Source: Macromonas bipunctata (GTDB lineage: Bacteria; Pseudomonadota; Gammaproteobacteria; Burkholderiales; Burkholderiaceae_C). From it: a stretch of 38,184 nucleotides of DNA. The DNA lies in assembly GCF_002837135.1 (NCBI RefSeq), contig NZ_NWBQ01000072.1, positions 1-38,184 on the forward strand. Direction: 5' to 3'. Each line of letters opens with the position of its first letter. Position 1 is the first letter of the stretch. Positions 1 to 8,540 of this stretch are shown piece by piece. The translations under genes were made by a program, and so were the position numbers. The notes under the pieces are model-generated. The model made no database searches, was not told the DNA's origin, and was given only the letters and a program-made list of their open reading frames with translations.

Positions 1-481
1 TAAGCCGCGTAAGCGCGGCGGTTACTGCAATAGGTGCATTGTAGCACAAAATTAAGACTTCGGAGTGGAGATGAACAAGAAAACTAATTTTTAGTTGGCG
101 AATTGAATGTAGTAGTGAATTCACGGAACAGCATCCAAGGCGGTTAGATGCTGCCTGAGGCACGTCTACACAACACGTTCTTTGTTCAATTCGGTGGCAA
201 TAGTATACAGTTCTTTCGTTCTTCCAGAAACTGTAGGTGGATACTCTCTTCCAAGTACTGGGGTGGCATCCCGTGAACGTTATCTCGATTAGATTGCTAT
301 TTGGCCACTATTAACAGCGTTCTTAGTGTAACTACTTTTCGAAAAATTAGTAGCTAAATAGCCCTTTGGTTCCTTCTGTAACAGTCATGCCCTACTTGGC
401 CTACCACTCGCACTAATTTCGAAAACACTAAAAGTATTATGAAGCAAACCAGCTCCAGCTTCCAACGCTACATAGGCATCG
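1..481. other. Left flank without an intact gene
   Basis: I find no reading frame here that looks like a complete gene. A short GC-rich hairpin (GCCGCG, loop TAAG, CGCGGC) lies at 4-19. An open minus-strand frame of 31 codons runs from 480 to a stop at 385-387 and abuts the insertion sequence. It could be the tail of a gene cut by the IS, but I do not recognise the product. Confidence 0.5.
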
Positions 482-518
482 TGTCATGGTCTAATAATTT
501 AGGACACTTGGATAGGGG
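482..518 (+). repeat. Left terminal inverted repeat of the IS3 element
   Basis: The 37 bp here pair, with mismatches, with the reverse complement of 1727-1763. The inner end GGATAGGGG and the outer TGTC/TGGTC blocks are shared. Confidence 0.8.
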
Positions 519-537
519 CTGATTGGCCCCCCCCTGA

Positions 538-1715
<1,178 letters not shown>

Positions 1716-1726
1716 ATTTGTAAATT

Positions 1727-1763
1727 CCCCTATCCCAATGTCCGAAAAAACTTGACCACGACA
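1727..1763 (-). repeat. Right terminal inverted repeat of the IS3 element
   Basis: This is the partner of 482-518. It begins CCCCTATCC and ends GACCACGACA, so the element closes on CA. Confidence 0.8.
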
Positions 1764-1964
1764 TAGAAGTCCGGTCGCCACTTGGACATCGTTTGCGTAC
1801 TTACCCCGTATGTCAACTCCAACGCCTGGGGCTTTATTCCCGCACGACTGGCCTTCACTGCATGAGAGACCGTCGCTTCTGGCGTACGGTGGTGCAATGG
1901 ACATCGAACGGCTTGGTACCGGCCACGGCAGGCATGCTCTGGATAGCCAATTTCCGACTTTGAG

Positions 1965-2002
1965 ACATGATTTTACATGTGTTTGTAAAAATGTAAGCAT
2001 GT
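1965..2002. promoter_or_regulatory. Nested palindrome, candidate operator of the BREX operon
   Basis: The outer arms are ACATG (1965-1969) and CATGT (1998-2002), followed inward by TTACAT (1973-1978) and ATGTAA (1991-1996). An alternative inner pairing is TTTTACA (1971-1977) with TGTAAAA (1984-1990). It lies about 290 bp before the first gene of the operon. The regulator is unknown. Confidence 0.4.
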
Positions 2003-2120
2003 ATTCTGTAAGTTATAAGCCGACCTTAGAACATGGCTTATAGAGGGAAAAGACACTACATAATCAATAATCAATAAGCTCACATAATCTCACCACCGAA
2101 GCACTTAGCTGCAGTATCTG

Positions 2121-2217
2121 CTCCTAAGCTCGTTGCTGTTTGGTTGATGCTCCCAAGCTTATTGTTGTCCTCATTGCTTACTGACCTGGTTGCTGTTTTT
2201 GTTGCTCGTTGACGCTC
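2121..2217 (+). repeat. Imperfect direct repeats in the operon leader
   Basis: CTCCTAAGCTCGTTG (2121-2135) recurs as CTCCCAAGCTTATTG (2150-2164), 29 bp apart and 12 of 15 identical. GTTGCTGTTTGGTTG (2132-2146) recurs as GTTGCTGTTTTTGTTG (2189-2204). They could be regulator binding sites or simply low-complexity drift. Confidence 0.4.
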
Positions 2218-2292
2218 AAACTTGTGCTTGAAAGCGATTTGCCCCTGTTGTTGATGTTATATTGCTAGCGTTATGCTTACAGAAAGCCAGCA

Positions 2293-2508
2293 ATGTCCGT
2301 CAAGTCGCAAGTTGTCAGTTTTAGAGTAGAGCCACATTTCAAAGAAGCCTTGCAGTCGGCTGCTCAACGCGAGATGCGCAGCCTGGCCAATATGTTCGAG
2401 GTGATGGTCGTGAGCTACTGTCATGCCCACGGCTATCCGTTGAACGGTGTGTCTGCTGAAACCTTGCAGAGCATCAGCAACAACAGTGCACGAGCAAACG
2501 CTTTGTGA
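2293..2508 (+). CDS. Small ribbon-helix-helix-like protein, possible BREX regulator
   Basis: This 71-residue protein starts with a beta-strand-like stretch (SQVVSFRVEP, residues about 5-14) followed by two predicted helices (HFKEALQSAAQREMRS and ANMFEVMVVSYCHAHG). That is the layout of Arc/CopG-type ribbon-helix-helix DNA-binding proteins. Its stop overlaps the GTG start of the next gene by four bases (GTGA), so it is the first cistron of the BREX operon and a natural candidate for its autoregulator. BREX loci more often carry a WYL-domain regulator (BrxR), and none is seen here. The Shine-Dalgarno match is weak. The fold is inferred from pattern only. Confidence 0.65.
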   Translation: MSVKSQVVSFRVEPHFKEALQSAAQREMRSLANMFEVMVVSYCHAHGYPLNGVSAETLQSISNNSARANAL

Positions 2509-3308
2509 CTGAGCAACACCACGCCCTTCTCGCTAGGCTGGGTTTCCGCTTTGGCATGAATGGGCCACATGCAGCCAGGACGATGATGCTGCAGGACCTG
2601 AGGCTTTTGCTGGCACATACGGCACCAGATGCTGTGCGTGAGCAGTACGCTCAAGCCGTGCTAGACAGCAACATATTAAGCAAGCCAACACGCAAGGCAC
2701 GTGAGCTGGCGTTGCATCACCTGACAACCTTGTACGCACTTGACCCCAGCAATCCTATTTTTCGGGCGTTGCGTCGGTTGTGGTCGCTTAATGAAGCTGC
2801 ACAGCCCATGTTGGCTCTGGCTATGGCGTTGGCACGAGACCCGCTGTTAAGGAGCACGCAGGATTTTGTACTGGGCCAGGAGTTTGGTGCTTTGATGCCT
2901 CCCAAGACAGTGGAGGCGTTTCTGGTATCCCGTTATCCCGAACGCTTCAGTCCTGCATCCATTCGCTCTTTTGCTCAAAACGTAGCAGGTACGTGGTCTG
3001 CGGCTGGCTTCTTGTCTGGTCGTCATACACGCAGATTTCGCTCACGACCCATTTCATGTCCAGAGTCGTTGGTCATGTTGCTGTTTCTTGGGTTTCTGCA
3101 GGGTCGAACAGGCCAGCGATTGTTCAGTTCATCGTGGACAGATTTGTTGTGTGTACCGCTTGAGGAATTGGAGTCCTTGGCCATTGCAGCTTCGCACAGA
3201 GGTTTGTTTGTGTTCATGAATGCTGGTGGCATCAAAGAAGTACGCTTCCCAGGGTACCTCACTGCAGAGGAAGATTTGGTGTGTGAGGAGCTTGCCTGTG
3301 TCGTCTAA
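2505..3308 (+). CDS. brxA: BREX protein BrxA (DUF1819-like)
   Basis: This 267-residue protein begins at GTG, overlapping the preceding stop. By position (directly before the DUF1788 gene and BrxC) and by its all-helical character it is BrxA. The segment ASIRSFAQNVAGTWSAAGFL (about 155-175) followed by a basic patch (RHTRRFRSRP) fits the DUF1819 pattern. BrxA proteins are small DNA-binding factors with a winged-helix-like fold, needed for BREX restriction in some systems. The family call leans on gene order as much as on sequence. It is cytoplasmic, with no signal peptide or membrane segment. Confidence 0.75.
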   Translation: MTEQHHALLARLGFRFGMNGPHAARTMMLQDLRLLLAHTAPDAVREQYAQAVLDSNILSKPTRKARELALHHLTTLYALDPSNPIFRALRRLWSLNEAAQPMLALAMALARDPLLRSTQDFVLGQEFGALMPPKTVEAFLVSRYPERFSPASIRSFAQNVAGTWSAAGFLSGRHTRRFRSRPISCPESLVMLLFLGFLQGRTGQRLFSSSWTDLLCVPLEELESLAIAASHRGLFVFMNAGGIKEVRFPGYLTAEEDLVCEELACVV

Positions 3309-3861
3309 GGTTTCCAAGTTGTTAGCCGCTTACCGTGACCATTTGAGCGTGCCGTGGCAAAGTGGGCTCGCTGCAATTCAGCGGGTGATTTTTGCCCTTT
3401 ACGACAAGAACGATGAGTTGCGTTTGCGTGCCCATGTGGACGAGTTCGCTCTGGCAACCCAACAGGCAGGTAAGCACTGGTTGCTGTTAGATGTAACGAA
3501 CGCTTTTCCGAACTGGATGATGGCGCAGGAGTACAGAGACGCTTACTTCGAATCGCCCGAGGATTTGTCCGGCTATCAGAATGGTGAGCTGACGGAGTTT
3601 GTTGCTGACTTGTGTGCACAGCTGAATTCTCGCATCGCGTCTGAAGCCACACCCGATACCGTCGTTGTACTGCTGGGTGTGGGAACCTTGTTTGGTTTGG
3701 CGCGGGTTTCTTCCGTGATTGAGGGCATCAAAGAATCAGTCCAAGGCAGGTTGTTGGTGTTTTTTCCTGGAGAGCACCATCCAGAGAATCACACCTACCG
3801 GCTGCTCGATGCCCGTGACGGTTGGAATTATCTTGCGGTCCCGCTGATGGCCCAAAACTGA
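3298..3861 (+). CDS. brxB: BREX protein BrxB (DUF1788)
   Basis: This is a DUF1788-type protein of about 187 residues, with typical hydrophobic strands (WLLLDVTNAFPNWM, TVVVLLGVGTLFGLARVS, GRLLVFFPGEHH) and the ending NYLAVPL. I place the start at GTG 3298, reading MSSKVSKLLAAYRDHL. It gives the usual family length, follows GAGGAG (3285-3290) at seven bases, and overlaps brxA by only 11 bases. An upstream in-frame ATG at 3220 would create an 89-base overlap. BrxB is a core BREX component of unknown biochemistry, thought to act with BrxC and PglZ. Confidence 0.85.
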   Translation: MSSKVSKLLAAYRDHLSVPWQSGLAAIQRVIFALYDKNDELRLRAHVDEFALATQQAGKHWLLLDVTNAFPNWMMAQEYRDAYFESPEDLSGYQNGELTEFVADLCAQLNSRIASEATPDTVVVLLGVGTLFGLARVSSVIEGIKESVQGRLLVFFPGEHHPENHTYRLLDARDGWNYLAVPLMAQN

Positions 3862-3905
3862 ACACACAACTCAAGTACCAGAAACCAGCAACCCAGGGGA
3901 GAAAA

Positions 3906-6900
3906 ATGCTCAACAAGGATATTTACACCAAGCTGCCGCAAGAAAATCGGCTTGTCAACAACGGGGTGGCAGAGGTGTCTGAAGACCATTCAGCTGCAGC
4001 CCAGCAGATTCTGCGCTATGAACTCGAGACCTTTGTCTGCAACGGTCAATACGAGCAAGGTCTAAAAACCATGCTGGAGAAGTTCTTGCTGAACTTGCAA
4101 GATGGTAAAGAGCAGCCAGGCGTGTGGATTTCGGGGTTTTACGGCAGTGGTAAATCACATCTGGCCAAGATGTTGCGAACGCTGTGGACTGATTACCATT
4201 TTGCCGGTGGCGCTACAGCCCGCAGTTTGGTCAACGTCACATCCAATGTGTCCGATTTGCTCACAGAGCTCACCACCGCTGGCAAGCGCTACGGTGGATT
4301 GCATGCCGCAGCTGGTAAATTGGGTGCCGGTGCTGGTGACAAGGTTCGTCTGGCGGTGTTGGGCATTGTGTTTAAGTCCAAAAACCTGCCGCAACAGTAC
4401 AACCAGGCGAAGTTTGTCTTGTGGCTGCAGCGTGAAGGTATTTGGGCTGCGGTCGAAGCAGCGTTGCAAGCTGCGGGTCGTTCGTTGGCACAAGAGCTGC
4501 CGCACATGTACGTGTCGACTCAATTGGCCAAGGCTTTGTTGCAAGTCCGCCCTGGGCTGGCACACACCGAAGCCGATGCCCTCAAATTGCTGAAGGAACA
4601 GTTTCCGCAGCTGACCGACGTGACCAGCGAGCAGATGACGGAAGCGATTGACGCAGCCTTGACGGTTAATAAGCAGTTTCCGTTGACGCTCATTGTGCTG
4701 GATGAAGTGCAACAGTACATTGGGGCTGACGCTGAGAAAGCGTTCCAAGTCCAGGAGGTCACTGAGACCCTCAGCAAGCACTTCAATGGCAAGTTGCTGT
4801 TTGTGGGTACGGGCCAATCGGCTTTGTCCGGCATGCCGAACTTGCAGCGTCTGATGGGGCGTTTTCCGGTGCAAGTCACATTGGGGGATTGGGACGCTGA
4901 GAACGTCACACGTCAGATTATTCTGGCCAAGAAGCCTTCTGCACAACCGCTGGTGGCAGAGGTCTGGCGCAACAACCTGGGTGAGATTTCCCGCCACCTG
5001 CGCGGTACCAAGCTTGAGCACGCACCAGAGGACGAAGCGTTCTTGACCTCCGATTACCCGCTGTTGCCTGTGCGCCGTCGATTCTGGGAACGTGTGTTGC
5101 GTACGATTGACACCACAGGCACCGTATCTCAGTTGCGCAGCCAGTTGCGCGTTGTGCACGAAGCTGTGCTGGATACCGCGAATGCACCGCTTGGCCATGT
5201 GGTCTCGGGCGACTTTCTCTACGACCAAATTGCCAACAACCTGCTGTCCACGGCACAACTGCCCAAGGAGGTGTTTGACAACGTCCAGCGGTTCATGAAC
5301 GGTCCAGGAGACGCTCCGCTCAAGGGCAAGTTGCTCAAGCTCATTTACCTCATCAACAAGCTGCCCTCTGATACTGCGCTGGACATTGGCTTGAAGGCCA
5401 CGGATGAAGTGTTGGCCGATTTGCTGGTGACCGACTTGTCTGCGGGTTCAGCAGCGTTGCGCAAGAAATTACCTGCACTGCTCGATGAACTGCAGAACAA
5501 AGACAACCTCATCATGTCCTTGGCGGGCAGCAATGGCACCGAGTACCGGTTGCAAACCCGTGAATCCAGTGCCTGGTACGATGAATTCCGCACCCAGGAA
5601 GCCGAACTCAAAGCCGCTCCGCAGCGTGTGGAGCAAAAACGCTCAGAACTGCTCAGGGCGCGGTTTTTCGAGCTGCTCAAGAAGGTACGTGTGACCCAAG
5701 GTAAAGGCAACGAAGTACGCACGTTGACCCCCACCTTTGACGAGAACTTGCCCAAGAACCACGACAAGGCGTTGTATATCTGGATTCAGGATGGTTGGCA
5801 AACGGAGGAGAAATCGGTCATTGCCGAGGCCAAGTCCAAAAATGCCGCCAACCCAACGTTGTTCGTTTTCTTGCCCGCTGAGCACAAGACAGAGCTCACC
5901 AACGCCATCGTGGCATTGGAGGCTTCGCGCAACACCCTGCAAAAGAAAGGCAGCCCAGCCACTGAACAAGGTCGTGATGCCCAACGTTCCATGGAAAGCC
6001 GCCAGAGCAACGCAGAAAAAGAGCTCAATCAGCTGTTGGGCCAACTGATGGCGGGTGTACGTGTTTTTCAGGCAGGCGGTCAGGAAGCCCTGGACGGCAA
6101 CGATTTGGCTGACCGCATCAACCGTGCTGCCAAGGCTTCGGCTATTCGGTTGTATGGCCAGTTTGATGCAGCCGACCACGACATGTGGGGCAAGGTGCTG
6201 GATGAAGTCCGTAAAGGCAACCTGGACGCTCTCAAGTTTGTTGGTCACGCACAGGAGGCAGACAAACACCCTGTGTGCCAGAAACTGCTGGGCTACATCG
6301 GCCCCGGCAAAAAAGGCGCTGAGATTCGGGACAACTTCGAAGCCCCACCCTTTGGTTGGCCTCGCGATGCGATTGATGGCGCACTGTATGCCTTGCTCGC
6401 CACGGGCCACCTCAAGGCCACCGATGCCAGTGCCAAACCTGTTGATGCCAAGAGCCTGGAGCGCAACAAACTCACGCAAGCCAGCTTCCGCTGTGAGAGC
6501 GTCAACATCACGCCGATACAGCTCATCAAGATTCGCAAGCTGTTTGACGTGGTCAAGGTACCTTGTCAGCCCAAGGAAGAACAAGCCAAGTTGCCCACCT
6601 TGCTGGCCAAGTTGCGTGACCTGGCATCCAAGGCGGGTGGCGCAGCACCTGCTCCCGAAGTACCCAAACCCACCTTCATTGACGCAATTGAAGCCCAGTC
6701 TGGTAATGCACAGCTGCTGGAGCTCTTCAACCGGTACGACGAAATCGTGCGCTGCTCAGAGGATTGGAGCAAGACCGCCAACGAGCTTGCCAAGCGCTGG
6801 CCAGTTTGGCGCCAGCTGACAGCTCTGCTGCACCATGCCAAGGCCCTGGGGCCTTACGCTGCCCTCAAAGCCGATGTGGATGCCATTGAAGCCCAGCGCA

Positions 6901-7367
6901 GCTTGCTCGCAGAGCCTGACCCAGTGCGTCCGTTGCTGGACAAGACGGTGGAGGTACTGCGCGAATCGCTCAACGCCAAACTGGCCCAGTTCCAGCAGAC
7001 TTTTGAGCAGCAGCAAACGCAACTCCAAGCCGACACCGACTGGAACAAGCTGTCGCAGACCCAACGTGAAGAACTGGGCAGCAAACACCATTTGTCGGTC
7101 TCTGCTACGGTGCAGCTTGCCACACCAGACGAAATCCAGGACGCGCTGGACGAATGCGACCTGGAGCATTGGGTGGCCAAAATTCAAGCACTGCCCAGCC
7201 GTTTCGAGGCCGCTCGGCATGCCGCTGTGCAGTGGCTCAAACCCAACGTTGTCCACGTCACGTTGCCCAAGCGAACGCTCAACGACGAGGCTGAGCTTCA
7301 GGCTTGGCTGGCCGAGGTGGAGGCTCTCTTGCAGGCCAAATTGCAACAAGGACCTGTGGCTTTGTGA
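3906..7367 (+). CDS. brxC: BREX ATPase BrxC
   Basis: BrxC is the large AAA+ ATPase of BREX (1153 residues here; about 1200 is usual). Walker A is GFYGSGKSH at residues 77-85 and Walker B is LIVLDEVQQ with D266/E267. A long helical and charged C-terminal half follows. The start ATG 3906 follows AGGGGAG at four bases. The frame is open from 3822, but that would overlap brxB. BrxC is required for both host methylation and phage exclusion and is thought to assemble on DNA with the other Brx proteins. No frameshift or gap is seen. Confidence 0.95.
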   Translation: MLNKDIYTKLPQENRLVNNGVAEVSEDHSAAAQQILRYELETFVCNGQYEQGLKTMLEKFLLNLQDGKEQPGVWISGFYGSGKSHLAKMLRTLWTDYHFAGGATARSLVNVTSNVSDLLTELTTAGKRYGGLHAAAGKLGAGAGDKVRLAVLGIVFKSKNLPQQYNQAKFVLWLQREGIWAAVEAALQAAGRSLAQELPHMYVSTQLAKALLQVRPGLAHTEADALKLLKEQFPQLTDVTSEQMTEAIDAALTVNKQFPLTLIVLDEVQQYIGADAEKAFQVQEVTETLSKHFNGKLLFVGTGQSALSGMPNLQRLMGRFPVQVTLGDWDAENVTRQIILAKKPSAQPLVAEVWRNNLGEISRHLRGTKLEHAPEDEAFLTSDYPLLPVRRRFWERVLRTIDTTGTVSQLRSQLRVVHEAVLDTANAPLGHVVSGDFLYDQIANNLLSTAQLPKEVFDNVQRFMNGPGDAPLKGKLLKLIYLINKLPSDTALDIGLKATDEVLADLLVTDLSAGSAALRKKLPALLDELQNKDNLIMSLAGSNGTEYRLQTRESSAWYDEFRTQEAELKAAPQRVEQKRSELLRARFFELLKKVRVTQGKGNEVRTLTPTFDENLPKNHDKALYIWIQDGWQTEEKSVIAEAKSKNAANPTLFVFLPAEHKTELTNAIVALEASRNTLQKKGSPATEQGRDAQRSMESRQSNAEKELNQLLGQLMAGVRVFQAGGQEALDGNDLADRINRAAKASAIRLYGQFDAADHDMWGKVLDEVRKGNLDALKFVGHAQEADKHPVCQKLLGYIGPGKKGAEIRDNFEAPPFGWPRDAIDGALYALLATGHLKATDASAKPVDAKSLERNKLTQASFRCESVNITPIQLIKIRKLFDVVKVPCQPKEEQAKLPTLLAKLRDLASKAGGAAPAPEVPKPTFIDAIEAQSGNAQLLELFNRYDEIVRCSEDWSKTANELAKRWPVWRQLTALLHHAKALGPYAALKADVDAIEAQRSLLAEPDPVRPLLDKTVEVLRESLNAKLAQFQQTFEQQQTQLQADTDWNKLSQTQREELGSKHHLSVSATVQLATPDEIQDALDECDLEHWVAKIQALPSRFEAARHAAVQWLKPNVVHVTLPKRTLNDEAELQAWLAEVEALLQAKLQQGPVAL

Positions 7368-7388
7368 GCAAGCTAGGACACATACCGC

Positions 7389-8351
7389 ATGAAACCTTTG
7401 AAACCTTGGCGGTCGTTTGTGCAGCAGTTGGAACTGCTTCAGGCACGTGGTCTGGAAGTTGAAGACCCCGTTGCAGCCATCGACTATCTGGAACGCTTGG
7501 GCTACTACCGTTTGAGCGGTTATTGGCACCCACTGCGCGCCATCAACCGCGAGGCATCCGCCGAGAAAAAATGCACGGTTTTGTCCGACAGCTTTGTGCC
7601 TGGCAGCCGCTTTGAAGATGTGGTGCGTTTGTACATCTTTGACAAGAAACTGCGTCTGTTGGCCTTGGATGCGCTTGAGCGAATAGAAATGGCCGTGCGT
7701 GTGGATGTCGCGCACGTGTTGGGTCAGCGTGACTCCTGTGCCCATGAAAAATCGGACTGCTTGCACGGCAACTTTACCAAAAAGCGCATCAAAAAAGGTC
7801 CGGATGCTGGCAAGACACAGCACCAAGTCTGGCTGGCCAAATACCAGTCCATGCTGTACCGTGCCCGTAAAGAGCCCTTTGTGCTCCATCACAAACAACA
7901 GTATGGGTCTTTGCCCGTTTGGGTTGCTGTGGAAGTGTGGGACTTTGGCTTGTTGTCCAAGCTTTTCGCAGGGATGCAACACACCGACCAACAGCAGATT
8001 GCAACCCTTTACGGCGCACCGGACGGTGAAGCTTTTGCCCAATGGTTGCGTAGCCTCAACTTCATCCGCAACGTATCAGCGCACCACAGCAGGTTATGGA
8101 ACATCAACGTGGTGGAACGCTCTGCCAAGCCAGCAGATTGGCCCGTGCAGTTGGACAACTCACGCCCGTTCTTTTACTTTTGCCTGATGCAGAAATTGCT
8201 GAAGGTGATTTGCCCCCGCTCCAGCTGGAGCCAGCGTGTGACAAGCTTGATGCAAGACGAGTTTCCGCACACCGACAACGCACGGTTTTTGCTGCAAGAC
8301 TTCGGGGCTTTTGCCGGTTGGGTGACTACCGAACCTTGGCAAGCAGGCTAA
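7389..8351 (+). CDS. Abi_2 family abortive-infection protein (AbiD/AbiF-like)
   Basis: This 320-residue protein matches the Abi_2 pattern: an N-terminal segment with LERLGYYRLSGYWHPLR (about 35-51), a middle part with RLYIFDKKLRLLALDALERIE (about 81-101), and near the end LNFIRNVSAHHSRLWN. In the last, R227 and H232 form an R-x4-H motif like the catalytic motif of HEPN RNases. Family members (AbiD, AbiD1, AbiF) stop phage growth by arresting the infected cell. The gene sits 21 bases after brxC, inside the BREX operon, and is followed by a 189-base gap. Nuclease activity is inferred from the HEPN-like motif. Confidence 0.88.
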   Translation: MKPLKPWRSFVQQLELLQARGLEVEDPVAAIDYLERLGYYRLSGYWHPLRAINREASAEKKCTVLSDSFVPGSRFEDVVRLYIFDKKLRLLALDALERIEMAVRVDVAHVLGQRDSCAHEKSDCLHGNFTKKRIKKGPDAGKTQHQVWLAKYQSMLYRARKEPFVLHHKQQYGSLPVWVAVEVWDFGLLSKLFAGMQHTDQQQIATLYGAPDGEAFAQWLRSLNFIRNVSAHHSRLWNINVVERSAKPADWPVQLDNSRPFFYFCLMQKLLKVICPRSSWSQRVTSLMQDEFPHTDNARFLLQDFGAFAGWVTTEPWQAG

Positions 8352-8540
8352 GAGGAGCCCACAAATGAGAACCGACGCGTACACAGAGTGCAGAGGCGCC
8401 GGGCATATTGCTTGCAATCATAAACCAAACAGGTGCTTGTGTGCTGAGGAAACCGCCCAAGTTAGCCCCTAATTGCCCAAGAAATCCGGTGTTGCAGCGC
8501 CCCAGCAAGCGTCTGAACGCCATTTGAGAAAAATTTCGCC
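8352..8540 (+). other. 189-base gap between the Abi_2 gene and pglX, possible structured RNA
   Basis: This is the largest gap inside the operon. It contains ATTG/CAAT (8407-8410 with 8415-8418) and GCGT/ACGC (8509-8512 with 8517-8520) mini-hairpins and no coding frame I trust. Structured RNAs are known to accompany some abiF genes. I cannot show that one lies here. Confidence 0.3.

Larger units (their letters stand above)
1764..2292. other. Leader region of the defence operon, no convincing gene
   Basis: The 77-codon plus frame at 1810-2043 and the minus frame at 1764-2000 have no recognisable content. The region becomes AT-rich from about 1960. It holds a palindrome (1965-2002) and two sets of imperfect direct repeats (2121-2217), and probably contains the operon promoter. 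A TATATT at 2258-2263 would suit a -10 box, but I see no well-spaced -35 box. Confidence 0.5.

Noticed and set aside
1810-2043. 77-codon plus-strand frame in the operon leader
   Set aside because: Its end runs through the palindrome at 1965-2002, composition drifts to AT-rich in the second half, and I recognise nothing.
4155-5258. Long minus-strand open frame (367 codons) opposite brxC
   Set aside because: It lies entirely opposite a well-supported gene, has a Cys/Arg/Gln-rich composition typical of antisense frames and no motif.
6756-8042. Minus-strand open frame of 428 codons across the brxC/Abi_2 border
   Set aside because: It covers two supported plus-strand genes and their junction; the translation has no recognisable domain.
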